A stretch of DNA of 64,000 nt, from NCBI RefSeq assembly GCF_024139115.2, contig NC_085141.1, forward strand, positions 218,215,783 to 218,279,782, in the 5' to 3' direction. Source of the stretch: Armigeres subalbatus. Taxonomy: Eukaryota; Arthropoda; Insecta; Diptera; Culicidae. The position numbers were made by a program, and so were the translations under genes. The stretch's first letter is position 1, and every line of letters begins with the position of its first letter. The notes under the pieces were generated by a model. It was not told where the DNA came from. It ran no database searches and was given only the letters and a program-made list of their open reading frames with translations. Shown one piece after another: positions 33,430 to 43,703 of this stretch.

Positions 33430-34676
33430 TGTAAGAAGAAGCGACTCGCTCAGGGGTTCAATACAGGGTCGACATTCTCGGGAGGACACACTTTCTATAC
33501 CTTAACTTTGTTACAACAGTGGACCAACACAGAACAAACAAGACACTCTTCCTAATTATTACAAAAGTTACAAACATTCCGAATAAGCTTACACGTATAT
33601 TTTTCAAAGATACATAAGTAAAGGGGGGGTGGTATCGTTGCGGCCGTTCCGGATTCGTTGAGGTCTCTGGTTCGTGCATACATGCTAGGTGGAAGAGGTG
33701 TTATTAGCAGGTTACCTTAGCGATTGTGGTGGCATTGTAATCGAGCTGCAGGTCCGTGATTCGTTTGAAAGCTTCATACCGACGTTCCGCGTGCTCGCGA
33801 CCGGCACAGTGGCACATCGGATATTGGGTAGCAACAAGCGGGGGCGGACCCACCGGGCCTTGCTGAACCCTCACCTCCATAGCTTTGGCCACTGCTCTCC
33901 GGGGCGTGTGGTGTGGCAATTACGGAGGCTTAGCAACCCCCAGCACGGGACTCGCCGATCCATCACGAGGGGGGGGGGGTGCTTCGGTCGTCCGTTCGGT
34001 ATTCAATACTGCTTCTACGACATAATGTTGAACGATGATGCACATTCCATACGAGAGATAATCAAAATCACTCGACAGGATTATTCCTTGCGAATATCGA
34101 TTGCGATAACGATAGCGATAGCGATAGCGAGAGATGTTTTTGGAGGTAAATCAAACCACTCGACCGTATGGGGCATCAGACTACCTTTTTTTTCAGGAAT
34201 CGATGCTGCCAACCTTTACGACATCCGATTGTCAATTAGGTGATTAAGGGGATGTTAACAGTATTTTGAACCGTCTGAGACGAATTAAGTACTGTCCATT
34301 TAATTCCACCAGTTAATTTTCGTTATCTTTGCAGATACGTATTTCGACCACAACTGTGTGGTCGTCTTCAGTGTCTCGTACTTGACTCGACTTAAATGGA
34401 CAGTACTTAATTCGTCTCAGACGGTTGAATACATTCCACTAAAAGAGCTTTATATATATTTTTCTGAGTATTTTGAATTTACCGTTCAATTTGTTTGTTA
34501 AGTTTGTTTTATAAATTCAATTTGGTAACATTATATTTAGTGTCTTGCTAACCTATACTAATTAAGTAATATTTACAACAATTTCTTCAAATAAATAGTT
34601 TGAAATTGAATCTAACAAATCTAGCCTTAAGTATTCGATATTGTATCGAACCATTGTTCCAAAGTTGTTGGTAACA
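33430..34676 (-). mobile_element. Solo LTR inside the Jockey copy
   Basis: 1,247 bp begin TGTAAGAAG and end GGTAACA on the + strand; on the - strand this is TGTTACC...CTTACA, a proper TG...CA LTR. ACAC flanks both sides (33,426-33,429 and 34,677-34,680), and the endonuclease sequence is continuous across it. A TATATATAAAGC box lies on the - strand near 34,455. No internal coding region is left, so this is a solo LTR; the 4-bp duplication suits BEL/Pao or Gypsy. A hairpin element sits inside. The open frame 33,689-34,243 is not a gene. Confidence 0.85.
34269..34426 (-). ncRNA. Hairpin A: hammerhead-like core with locus-specific inverted arms
   Basis: Perfect 35-bp inverted arms (34,269-34,303 and 34,392-34,426) bracket a core of about 88 bp. 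On the - strand CTGAAGA (34,365-34,371) precedes a seven-base-pair helix (GACCACA/TGTGGTC) and GAAA (34,342-34,345). ATACGTAT then forms helix III, and an ATC site follows at 34,334. Stem I (GACA with TGCA) has one mismatch. The core is shared with hairpin B at 39,900, but the arms are different sequence. The architecture fits a hammerhead motif of Penelope-like elements. Confidence 0.6.
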
Positions 34677-34680
34677 ACAC

Positions 34681-34804
34681 CGGACCGACTCAGCCGAGTG
34701 GGGGAATCCGGGCTCAGGATCGTCTAGTGGCCTTCCTCCATATCGTTGCTCCAGATGGTGCCGTTTCGATTGCCGCGACTGTTGCCCCAGGCTTGATGTT
34801 TGGC
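34681..34804 (-). pseudogene. Jockey endonuclease segment between two insertions
   Basis: This encodes the part of the endonuclease after GDLNAKHQAWGNSRGNRNGT. It is continuous with 33,250-33,425 and 36,298 onward once the solo LTR and the hAT-like element are removed. Confidence 0.85.
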
Positions 34805-36297
34805 TAGGCTGACCAGATCATTTCGGTGAAAAAACGGGACAAACGCGCTTGCAAAACGGGACAAGTCAAAAAAACCTTGTGATGAAATTCAAGAGAGCTG
34901 TGGAAATTTCAAAATTTATGGGCTTTATTTTCATTTTCCGTGTAAGAAATTAAAAATATTTTAGAGTGAATCATTCACCACCATAACCTTATGTTGTATT
35001 AAGTTATCTGTGGCAAAATACTTAACTACAAATATTTCACTCTTCAAAGGGGACGCGGACAAAAACACCAAGAACAGAAAATTATGCATCTTTCAATATT
35101 AAAACAAGGGAAATTTTGATAATTTATTTTAATCTACCTTAATGTACTATTAAGGGTTTCATTATTTACCAATACCAAAAACTTTTCCAATACTGAACAA
35201 TTGGAAATAACAAACAATAGTCAAAGTGCCCTGCCTAAGGTCATTAGAAGGATAAGAAAAAATATAGTTTTAAGAGAAAATGTCGAGAGACAAACACTAA
35301 ACGAGCAATAGGGAGGATTTTGAATATAAGTGGGAAAAAATCTGCAGATAGAATAACAAGAATCTCAACAATAATAAATAAAATAAAATGTAATTTTTTA
35401 TTATTTCCATGAATATGGTTGGCACATGAGAAAAGATGACAAATATAATCAATTCAAAGTCCTTTTTGATCGAAATTAATTTAAATGACGCAAAAAGTAG
35501 CCTCACACTTCGAGAATCTTGTCCTTTGATTTTGTTCCCATGTATTCCCAAAAAAGCGGGACTCGGGATTGCAATTTCGTCGCGAAAAGTAAAAAAAATC
35601 TTGGCCAATTTAAAGTCTGGTTTACAGCTCGAACTATCGAAGATCTTCGCCAGATTGTATTTTGAATCGGGTTGAATTTTTAATTTTTCATAACGGAATC
35701 CCATAAATCCCGTCCACACACATATGAGCGAAATTTGCAGACAAGCTCCTGATGTGTAAAGTAGCCCTAAAGTATGTGAGGACCTTAAATCTAGCTTTTA
35801 ATCCAACCAAATTTTCTCTTGGTTTGAAACTGCCTTAAACTCGATTTTGTTCAGTTGATGTATAAATTATTTTTTCATGCCGTCGTATTTTTTACAGTAG
35901 ATGATTTGGAAATATTTAGAATAATTCAGAAAAACTTTGAATGATTCTTAATGTTTCGAAAATAATCAAATGATTGACACGTTGATCAATGGAAAATATA
36001 AAACGGCATAGATAGCATATTTTTTTGTAAGTCACTCCAGTAGCATAACATCTCACACTTTTCTATGGGTTCTGTTCACTTTCTTTGTTGAGAGATGAGC
36101 CAGCCGAAGGCAATTTTTTTTATCTTTATAAAAGAGATTTTCAGCCCTAGGCTTGCTCATCTTCAACATATTGGAGCTCTGGAAGAATCAATGAAAAAAC
36201 GGGACAAATTGGGGATTCTTTAGATTACGACGGGACAAAACAATAAGGTCTAAAAAACGGGACTGTCCCGTAAAATACGGTACGTATGGTCAGCCTA
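34805..36297. mobile_element. Non-autonomous hAT-like transposon, 8-bp target duplication
   Basis: The 1,493-bp element has TIRs starting TAGGCTGACCA on both ends. The 8-bp duplication TGTTTGGC (34,797-34,804 and 36,298-36,305) is confirmed by the uninterrupted copy at about 49,150. AAAACGGGAC motifs recur near both ends. No transposase is visible; the 140-codon - strand frame at 35,297-35,719 has no transposase motif. A truncated relative is at 3,345-4,194. Confidence 0.9.
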
Positions 36298-36714
36298 TGT
36301 TTGGCATTGAGGTCGCCGGCAATGATAAACTGACCTTGCCTCCGCGTAAGCTTGACGATGTCCCTCCGAAGGGCAGCCGATGATCCATCGCCGGCTTTGG
36401 CTTGCGTTGGGCAGTACGCCGCGATGAGCGCGATTGTGCCGACCGAATGGCCTCGATGACACTGAGCTGGAAGCTTGGAAGCAGACGACAGTTGATGTTG
36501 TAGCGAAGAGCGATGGCCACACCGCTTCCCCTGGTCGGCCGGTCGAGTCGCACGATGCGGAAGTCCGGGATGTTGACGTTCACCTCCGGTTTAGGTGCGT
36601 TTCGATGATGAACGCCACGTCTATTTCCTTCTCCTCAGGGAAATCCTTCAGCTCAATTATTTTGCTCTTTAGCGAGCAAGCGTTCCAGTTGACCAGGCTC
36701 ACCCTAGCAGCCAT
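36298..36714 (-). pseudogene. Jockey ORF2 start and endonuclease N-part, copy 1
   Basis: From the ATG at 36,714: MAARVSLVNWNACSLKSKII, then FRIVRLDRPTRGSGVAIALR and NINCRLLPSFQLSVIEAI, in two frames. It is a catalytic APE-type endonuclease by position and motifs. The ORF2 start overlaps the ORF1 stop (36,704), as in copy 2. Confidence 0.85.
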
Positions 36715-37800
36715 TTTCAATGATGAACATGCCAATAGTGAAGACCTGGTCGAAGCGGGTTTTGCAGCCGCGCAGTCGAGTTGCGAGCTGCGCGAAGATA
36801 GGCATCAGTTGCTCCGGAGTGTACAGCGGGGCAGATTCTTCCGGTGAGATGGCTTCGTTCTCCGACTGCCGACGGAACCCAGGAGGAGGGAGCGGGGGCC
36901 ATTCTCTGGTGGACGGTGCCGACGATGCTGGAGCTTGGCCGATGCAGCTGCCGCTGCCAGTCGCTAGTGCAGCTGTAGTGGTGGGAGTATTGGAATCACA
37001 CGACGGGGAGCCGGAATGGCTGGAAAGTTCACCTCGTTGATTACAGGAACACGGTTCTTCTTCGGAATGGTCCTGGTGGAAGCCTTCTTCCGGATTTTTC
37101 AGGAACTCGGCTCGCTTTGGGCAGCCCTTTGTCGTGGCCCGATGTTCGTCGCCACAGTTGGCGCACTTGGGAACGGTCACCTCCATTTTGTCGCACTCGT
37201 CAGTCGGATGGGGTTCGCCACACTTGTTGCAGCGCGGCTGCATGCGGCAGTTCCTAGTGCCGTGCCCGAAATTGAAGCAGTTGGTGCATTGCGTGACATC
37301 GCGGTGCACTGGCCGATATCGCTCCCAGTCAACGACGGTGTAATTTATAACGCCAACTAGCTTCAGGTTCTTCCAGGTAATGGAGCCGTGCCAGATGGAG
37401 CCAGATGGATCAGGTAAAGCTGCTCGCGATATCTCCTCGCCAAGTCGTGACGAGCGATCTTGTGCACGGCCACTGGCTTCAGTCCGCAACTTTCAAGCTC
37501 TGCTTGGAGCTCTTCCTCCTTCATGTCGTGAAGTCATCGCAGCAAAACCTTGAGTGGCTTTGTGCCGGGGTGGTCATGAGTGTAGTACTCATACTTGTGG
37601 ACCTCGAGGAACTCCACGACGGATTGGTGATGGTCCCTGTTTGGCGGCATCACTTTAACGCCCTCGCTGCAGAGCCGAAAAGTACATTTCAGCCCCTTAG
37701 CGATGAGCTGGCGAATTTTTGGGCGTAAATCAGGCGGATCGCCCTTCGCAAACACGGGCGAGCACTTCTCCTTGCGCGAGCAAAAAACACATCCGTACGT
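36704..37800 (-). pseudogene. Jockey ORF1 (zinc-knuckle Gag-like), copy 1
   Basis: - strand frames 37,755-37,534 and 37,489-36,704. Three CCHC-like knuckles are intact: CTNCFNFGHGTRNC, CNKCGEPHPTDEC and CANCGDEHRATTKGC. The C-terminus ends APLYTPEQLMPIFAQLATRL...ENGC and stop. The N-terminal part up to KGDPPDLRPKIRQLIAKGLK is deleted except for a few codons, and there is a frameshift near 37,500. RNA-binding role by family. Confidence 0.9.
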
Positions 37801-37840
37801 GCTGCTGTCTCGAACTGGAATGAGCTGCTCTGAGCGACAC

Positions 37841-37985
37841 CTTCCTCATTATCCAACTCCGTGGTACTTATGAGGGTGCCGCTAAGTCGGTGGCCTCTCG
37901 TTAAGTAAGTACCACATCAACACTTTCTTCCTCTTCTTAGTTACGGTGAAGATGGGCTTGGCCAGGAATGGTAATCATGTTTTTG
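37841..37985. repeat. Dispersed repeat X, copy 2, right half
   Basis: It resumes with CTTCCTCATTATCCAACTCC and continues through GGGTGCCGCTAAGTCGGTGG to GGCTTGGCCAGGAATGGTAA. Together with 31,610-31,690 it makes one X repeat. Confidence 0.8.
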
Positions 37986-38185
37986 TTATTTTTATTTAAG
38001 ACTGGAATCAAGAAGAAATTTTCAAAATGCAAGTGTTCTTTAACGTTTTTTTGAAAAGATTTTCCTATAGGAAAAGGGAAAAATCTGAAGGAATTCCTAG
38101 ACTTTCGAAAGAATATCTTGATGCTTTAAAAAAAATTCTGTATCTCCGAAGTAATTTTCTAGATAATTTGCCAAAAAATTCGTAA
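37986..38185. repeat. GAATTCC-rich repeat, right part of host block
   Basis: TTCAAAATGCAAGTGTTCTT, GAAGGAATTCCTAG and ATATCTTGATGCTTT match the same positions in the blocks at 30,877 and 60,129. It is the right side of the block interrupted by X. Confidence 0.75.
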
Positions 38186-38744
38186 GATTCGGTTCTCCAT
38201 TTTAATTTCTCGGAGAGTTTTGCTATCAAGCCTGCAATTTCGAAGTAATTATGCTTCAATTTGTAATGTTATCACTGATACGACAACTGCAATGTCTATT
38301 TTTTTTAAATTTATCTTCAATCACGTGACTCAATATGTTAGGATATAGTCTGAAAGATGTCGAAAGACTTTGCCGAAGAAGGTACGTAGTTGGAAGCTTT
38401 ACAAAAAATGTTATTACGCTTCGAAAATTGATAGTTCAAACCATATGCAAGAAATAAATGTTTCTGTCAGCACTACCGGACCAATGGGTGTCAGAGAGCA
38501 AAACCCATCTTCCTTCAAGTTGGAGTTTTTACATTGTGAAATGATTCCGAATAACTCCCATTGGCTCCAAAGCCCTTGTAGAAGCCTTGCGTATTGGATG
38601 AGCTACAACAAGAGCTATGTTGGACGCTCATTCCCAGACGTCGTCTGACCATTTCGAAACCATGGATTCCGGGAGGCTTGTTTTTAAACAACGCAGGGTC
38701 CGTTCTGCTACTATGAATAAAATCCATTGCTTACAGCTACGTAG
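38186..38744. other. No recognisable gene
   Basis: The open frames at 38,370-38,648 (+) and 38,515-38,727 (-) overlap and have no known motif. Confidence 0.3.
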
Positions 38745-39249
38745 TAGGGTAAAAGACCCAACAGTGGAGGAACTAAGCACGTTCCAACACTAATTTCTCG
38801 ATTACTTCTAATCTATATTTCATTTCCCTTGAGAGTGCATCCGAAAGCTCATTATTTCAATTTTATCCAGAGCGTGTCATAATTGTATCAAAAGCCTTTT
38901 TTGTTACCAGAAATCAATCCTCCAATTATTGGTGCAGTGTTCCAATAGTTGCGGTGTTTTGTTATTCGTGTTCCTATAGTTATGAATCCCATAGGTTTTA
39001 CATGGGATTCGCAACGCAATTATTGGAACACTACCACAACTATCTGCGCAAGGGAAAGAAAAAAATAAAGTATTTTAAAGATACTTTACCAGTTTAAATG
39101 GAATTCCAATGTTGTTTTTGTCTCTATCGTGTTATGACAGGTCAACTAATTGATTGTTAACGTGGGTTACTGAGTTTAATTGTTGGTTTCCTGCAAACCG
39201 TACTACCGCAACTGTAGGAACACCCACGACTATCGGAACTTTTCCCCTA
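38745..39249. mobile_element. MITE-like element, TAGGGT termini, internal repeats
   Basis: The ends TAGGGTAAAAGACCCAACAG (38,745) and the inverted TAGGGGAAAAGTTCCGATAG (to 39,249) are related. Inside, the motif TTCCAATAGTTG / CAATTATTGGAA repeats in both orientations. It has the same architecture as 53,882-54,387. Confidence 0.55.
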
Positions 39250-39685
39250 ATACGTTACCTTTGTGTACAACCCGGTTTAGTTGCACCTTTGATTCAAAAA
39301 TTACCCCTTGGAAGAAATCAAAATGCGTAGTTTTTTTTGGAAGGCGATAATGCATATGAATTAATGCAAACAAATATGATTGGATAGGAAGAAAAGCCTT
39401 TTTAGGGAAAATCCATAAGGTACGTCACGCATAGATTATCGATTTCCAACCCCCTTCCCCTTTAGTCACACTTTCTGTATTGAACCTCTAAAATTTTTGT
39501 ATGAAAGCATTAATTGATTTGTTCCACATATGCTACTATCATTTGCATTGATGATACCACGAAAAGACTCCATGAAAGCAAAGAGCAAACCGGCGGCAAT
39601 CGAAGTGAGCGAAAAATAGTTATTACTCTCCAGGCTGTTTTTCTTTCCCGCAAAGTGATTTCTCCCCGGAAATTTGTGAATTTTT

Positions 39686-40575
39686 AGCATGTAGAGGGGG
39701 AGATCCAGTTGTGGGCACCGTTCGGTTATGGGCACCCCTACGTATTTTTTGACAGAAAACAGGTGCTGTCATTTTGACAACCGTTATTAGTTTGCTATTG
39801 TAACAAGATGTTTTGTGCTCCATGTCAAACCAAATGGGGATCTCTACTTTGAACTAGAGACAAATTATTTTTTTTTACAAAAAAAAACAACACGAAAGTC
39901 ACTTGTCATAAGACGAGTTTATACAATCCCATTGAATTCCCCCACTTAATTGTATCTTGACAGATACGTATTTCGACCTCAACAGTAAGGCCGTCTTCAG
40001 TGTCTCGTACTTGACTCGACTCGTCGAATTCGATGGGATTGTATAAACTCGTCATATGACAAGTGAAGACATTCCACAAAAAAGCTCAAAATAATTTTCT
40101 TATCAACACAAAAGTGATTAATCAGGATTTTTGTTTGACTTGTAGGTATATCAATAAAACGTAAATCAATAAAAAAAATTGAAAGCCATTTACCTAAAGT
40201 GCTATTTTAGACTTTTCTCATGTGATTTTTTTTTTCAATATCCTCCCTAATGCACCGATGGAGGCATCATTACTGCTAGGTAGATTGATCTGTTTTTTAG
40301 TGCCTCCTGGCTATTAGAATAAATAAATTATTCCTTTTCTTTAAATCTGAGTAGTTTGTATTCATGCTTCTTTATTTTTAGTTGAGTTTTCAAGGGTGCC
40401 CACAACCGAACCACAAAATTGAAAAGTCCAAAATGTCAAATTTTCAAAATTGTCAATATTTTTTTCAAACCGATGAAATCAAACTATTTGGTATACAAAT
40501 GTCGGCATAAGATCAACTTAGGCCAAACTTATGGATCAAAGACAAAAGAGTGCCCACAACCGAACCTCTTCCCTT
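39686..40575. mobile_element. Element with GTTGTGGGCAC sub-terminal repeats, hosting hairpin B
   Basis: The left end has CAGTTGTGGGCACCGTTCGG and GGTTATGGGCACC; the right end has the inverted GTGCCCACAACCGAACCTC (40,551-40,569) and another copy at 40,394. About 890 bp including the 166-bp hairpin. No coding capacity seen. Confidence 0.5.
39900..40065 (-). ncRNA. Hairpin B: best hammerhead-like core, locus-specific arms
   Basis: Forty-base arms (39,900-39,939 and 40,026-40,065) are inverted with two mismatches. The - strand core reads GACA (40,001-40,004), CTGAAGA (39,994-40,000), a GGCCT/AGGTC helix with one wobble pair, GAAA (39,971-39,974), a TACGTA self-complementary helix III and the ATC site at 39,963. 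TGTC follows (39,959-39,962), pairing exactly with GACA as stem I. Every required hammerhead element is present, with one extra C before helix II. The core is about 80 bp and shared with hairpin A; the arms are not. Confidence 0.65.
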
Positions 40576-42512
40576 ACATATGTGACAAACCGACAAAAGT
40601 AGTTCTTCATTCTTGTTTTTCACGATGGAAAGAATTTATTACAACAAGATGAGAAATTTATTGCCGGACTGGCTGATGCCTCACCAACATTCCGATTGAT
40701 GTTTTGCCAATTCAGCGATAAAGTGGATTTATTGAAGATTGCAGCTTAATATGTAATACGCTTATCGGCCAATACGTAACCCCAGATAATCTCTGGAAAA
40801 AGGCATTTCCATTTGCTTCTGATCCCTCGTCACACTACCAGTGCGTGATAGATGGCACGTGCTTCGAATAGAATCCGCCTGTTGATTGTAGCTTTTTTTT
40901 CTGTGTCGAACGAAAGGCTAAAGGTCACATTCTGAGAGAATCTTTATCCTCTGCACCGTGCGTGGAGCAACAGTGTCTAGCAACAACGTTCACGCTTCGG
41001 AATAAACCCATACAATTCCGCCTTCATAAGATTTGTTCAATGTGTTCTTACAATGACATATGCATCCTGCAATATGTTCGAGATTAACACAGTGTTTTGA
41101 ATTAAAGAGTAAATTTTGTTTAATCCCCTAGTTTTATAACAACCAAAGAAATTATGGGCTTGCCAATCATATAAAATATATACATAGTATCATGTGTTAT
41201 AAGTAGCTGAATTACCTTAGCATCCAATGTATTCAACTTATTTAACAAGTAAGGATTGATTTCGAAAAATTGATGTTCAGAATTCTTTCTATGCTTACTT
41301 GCTTTTTATTTGAAAGAAAATCCTTACTCACTCATAGTTTTACATCTCGGAACAAAAAGGGTTACAAGCCTGCTCTTCTGGCCCACATACTAAAGCGTAT
41401 TCAGAACATAGCAAATGTTTGAGAATTGAGACATTCCTACATAAAAAGCGGCATTAGGTGTCAGCGAATAGAAGACTTTCCGTTTCGCACATTCTTTTCC
41501 TCATATGGTTTCCACGGACCACCAAAGCGTGAAACACTACGTACGTACGTATACAATCGTTTAGCGTCGTATTCGTATCTTTGTGGGTGAAATGTTTGAT
41601 CTGCCGTGAGCAAAAATATGATGAAATGAATTTCCCATCTGAAATAGAAATTCTCTTGAGTATGTTCGCAGAAGACGAAGGATCAAAAACTGTTGCACCA
41701 AACACTTTCGGGTGTGACAAAGGGAAAAGGATACGGTAGCCAATGTGTACCAAAATGTTCCGGTTGATGAACCTAGTTTATTGCGGTAAGGCGCTATTTA
41801 TAGAATTTCTTTCATCTTTAATAGTGCCGAATTCATTCATGGGTTATGCGGAGCACACGTCATATGTTTACCTTGGAAACATAAAAATTCAGCGAATAAT
41901 ATTGCTCTTTGAATAAATTAATGCATTCGGGAAATACAACGTATTCAAGTTCAACGTATTTAGTTCTTGCTACCGGTAACTGTGATTTTCCTGCTAATCA
42001 ATATGTGTGTTTCCTGTAAGGGCCATGTATCAGATTTCGACATATTTCGTAATCTTAGCACGATTAAAGCAGGGCGATCAAGTCTCAATTTTGCTAAATG
42101 TAATGCTAAAAACAACAGAAGTAATGCGTTTCAATATCCAATGCTTGCCAGTTGAAGGAGTTGCTGAAGAGTACCAACAGATTGTGGGAAAATATCCACA
42201 AAGCTGGGATTGATGAGGAGTTAAAAGTCGATGTCCAGCGCAATTTTAAAATCAAAGATGGTGCCCATATACAACAATTGTTAGTCCTAAAGTTATGCAA
42301 CCATTTCGTAGAAAACTTGAGGAACATTTCCCAAGACCTACGAAACTGAAGCTCTGCACTACCGTCGGCATATGGTATCGAAGTAATACACATGCAGCCA
42401 AGGTAACCAACCCATCTTTTGAATACCTTTGTAGTATCCAACCATGTATCCAGGCAAGAATTGTTTATTTTTGACCCACGGATTATTTGGACATCGGTAT
42501 CAATCGACAGCA
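40576..42512. other. No recognisable gene
   Basis: Nothing above 135 codons and no known motif. The + strand frames at 41,967-42,355 and the - frame at 42,106-42,513 overlap. A decayed ORF (LKVDVQRNFKIKDGAHIQQL at about 42,220) could be a retroelement Gag remnant, but I cannot place it. Confidence 0.3.
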
Positions 42513-42681
42513 TACACGCAAAATGAAGCGTTATCGAATTCGTGAACTAACAAAATCACGGTTTCAGGATCAATAGTAACGTTTACTAGAACGTTTTGGA
42601 AAACGTGACTAGACTAGACTTTGAAATAAATCACGTTGTAGTTTTTCTAGTTCACGAAATCGGGAATGTTTTCTTGCGTGT
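42513..42681. mobile_element. MITE with ATACACGCAA termini
   Basis: The left ATACACGCAAAATGAAG and right TTCTTGCGTGTAT are inverted. Inner blocks TTCGTGAACTA and TAGTTCACGAA are also inverted, giving a foldable 169 bp. Confidence 0.6.
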
Positions 42682-42825
42682 ATGTTTTGCGAGAAAGCAG
42701 CTTGTGAACAACACATAATCACGTGGAATTATATAAATAAATCTCTATCTCTTCTTTTCTCTGCGCAGAAAAAATAAAGAACCTAAAAAAAGTTTAAAGA
42801 ACTCAACTTTTAAGTTCTGTCCGAA

Positions 42826-43360
42826 TATGACATTTGGCCGAATAGGACGTTTTACCGAATAGGTCATTTGAAAAGTGAGAAGAAATACGTCTCACTTTTC
42901 ATTCCTTATTTCTCACTTTTCACTGTTATAATGATAAGCGCGAAGTGAGTAGCGAGACGTCTCACTATTCACTTCGTGCTTCTCATTTTTCACAGGGATA
43001 AGTGATAAATGAGTAGTGAGAAGAGAGACGTCTCACTTGTTAGTCCTCATTTCTTACTTTTCGAATGACCTATTCGGCCAAATGACCCTTTGGGCCAAAC
43101 GACCCTTTCGGCCAAATAACCCTTTCAGCCAAATGACCTATTCGGTCAAATGACCCTTTCGGCTAAATGCCCCTTTCGGCCAAACAAACCATTCGGCCGA
43201 ATGACCCTTTTGGTCAAACGACCCTTTCGGCCAAATAACCCTTTCGGTCAAATGACCCTTTCGGCTAAATAACTTTCGGCCAGATGGGTTTCAGCCTAAT
43301 GGTTTGTTCGGCCTAGAAGCATTCTGCCAAATGGCTTTCGCCGAATGGGTGTCGTCCAAA
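42826..43360. repeat. Composite satellite: 17-bp units flanking a GTGAGAAG block
   Basis: 42,826-42,868 has GGCCGAATAGGAC units. 42,868-43,066 has palindromic GTGAGAAG/CTCACTTTTC words with GAGACGTC. 43,066-43,360 has CCCTTTCGGCCAAATGA units in the opposite orientation. It parallels 24,500-25,622. Confidence 0.9.
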
Positions 43361-43703
43361 CGACCGTTCCCCAATCGATTCGTAGCTGTGCTGTGTTTTT
43401 GCATATGAAAATATAAAACATTTCGCTGGGTGAAATATATGTAGAGTTAATATTTTTTTTTTTTTTATTTATTTATTTATTTATTTTAATATTTTTTGGG
43501 AAGGGGAAAAGCCAAGGCATAAAAACCCCATGAAACAATCAGTACAATATTATTTCTTAACTTAACATAATTTCATTTTTGCAATTCACGAATTCCCAAT
43601 TACTATGCATATACAAATACAACAGACCTCCGACAGTCAGAAGTGACTGATATTGAGGCCTTTCATTGACGGATTTTTTTGCATTCAAAGCCAACGGCGG
43701 TTT

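Larger units (their letters stand above)
31691..37840 (-). mobile_element. Jockey-clade LINE copy 1, with nested insertions
   Basis: Full-length in extent, on the - strand, flanked by the 11-bp duplication CTTCCTCATTA (31,680-31,690 and 37,841-37,851). The 3' end has a short ACT-type tail; the 5' end carries CATTCCAGTTCGAGACAGCA. Inside are a solo LTR (33,430-34,676) and a hAT-like element (34,805-36,297). Compared with copy 2 it has lost about 265 bp of ORF1 N-terminus and several hundred bases between endonuclease and RT. It is non-functional. Confidence 0.9.

Noticed and set aside
33689..34243. 184-codon open frame
   Set aside because: Lies within the solo LTR and ends in hairpin-flanking DNA; no domain.
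35297..35719. Transposase of the hAT-like element
   Set aside because: The 140-codon frame is hydrophobic and lysine-rich with no DDE or hAT dimerisation motif.
42106..42513. Endogenous viral or Gag-like ORF
   Set aside because: No residue pattern that I can assign to a virus or Gag family; the frame is short and overlapped by frames on the other strand.
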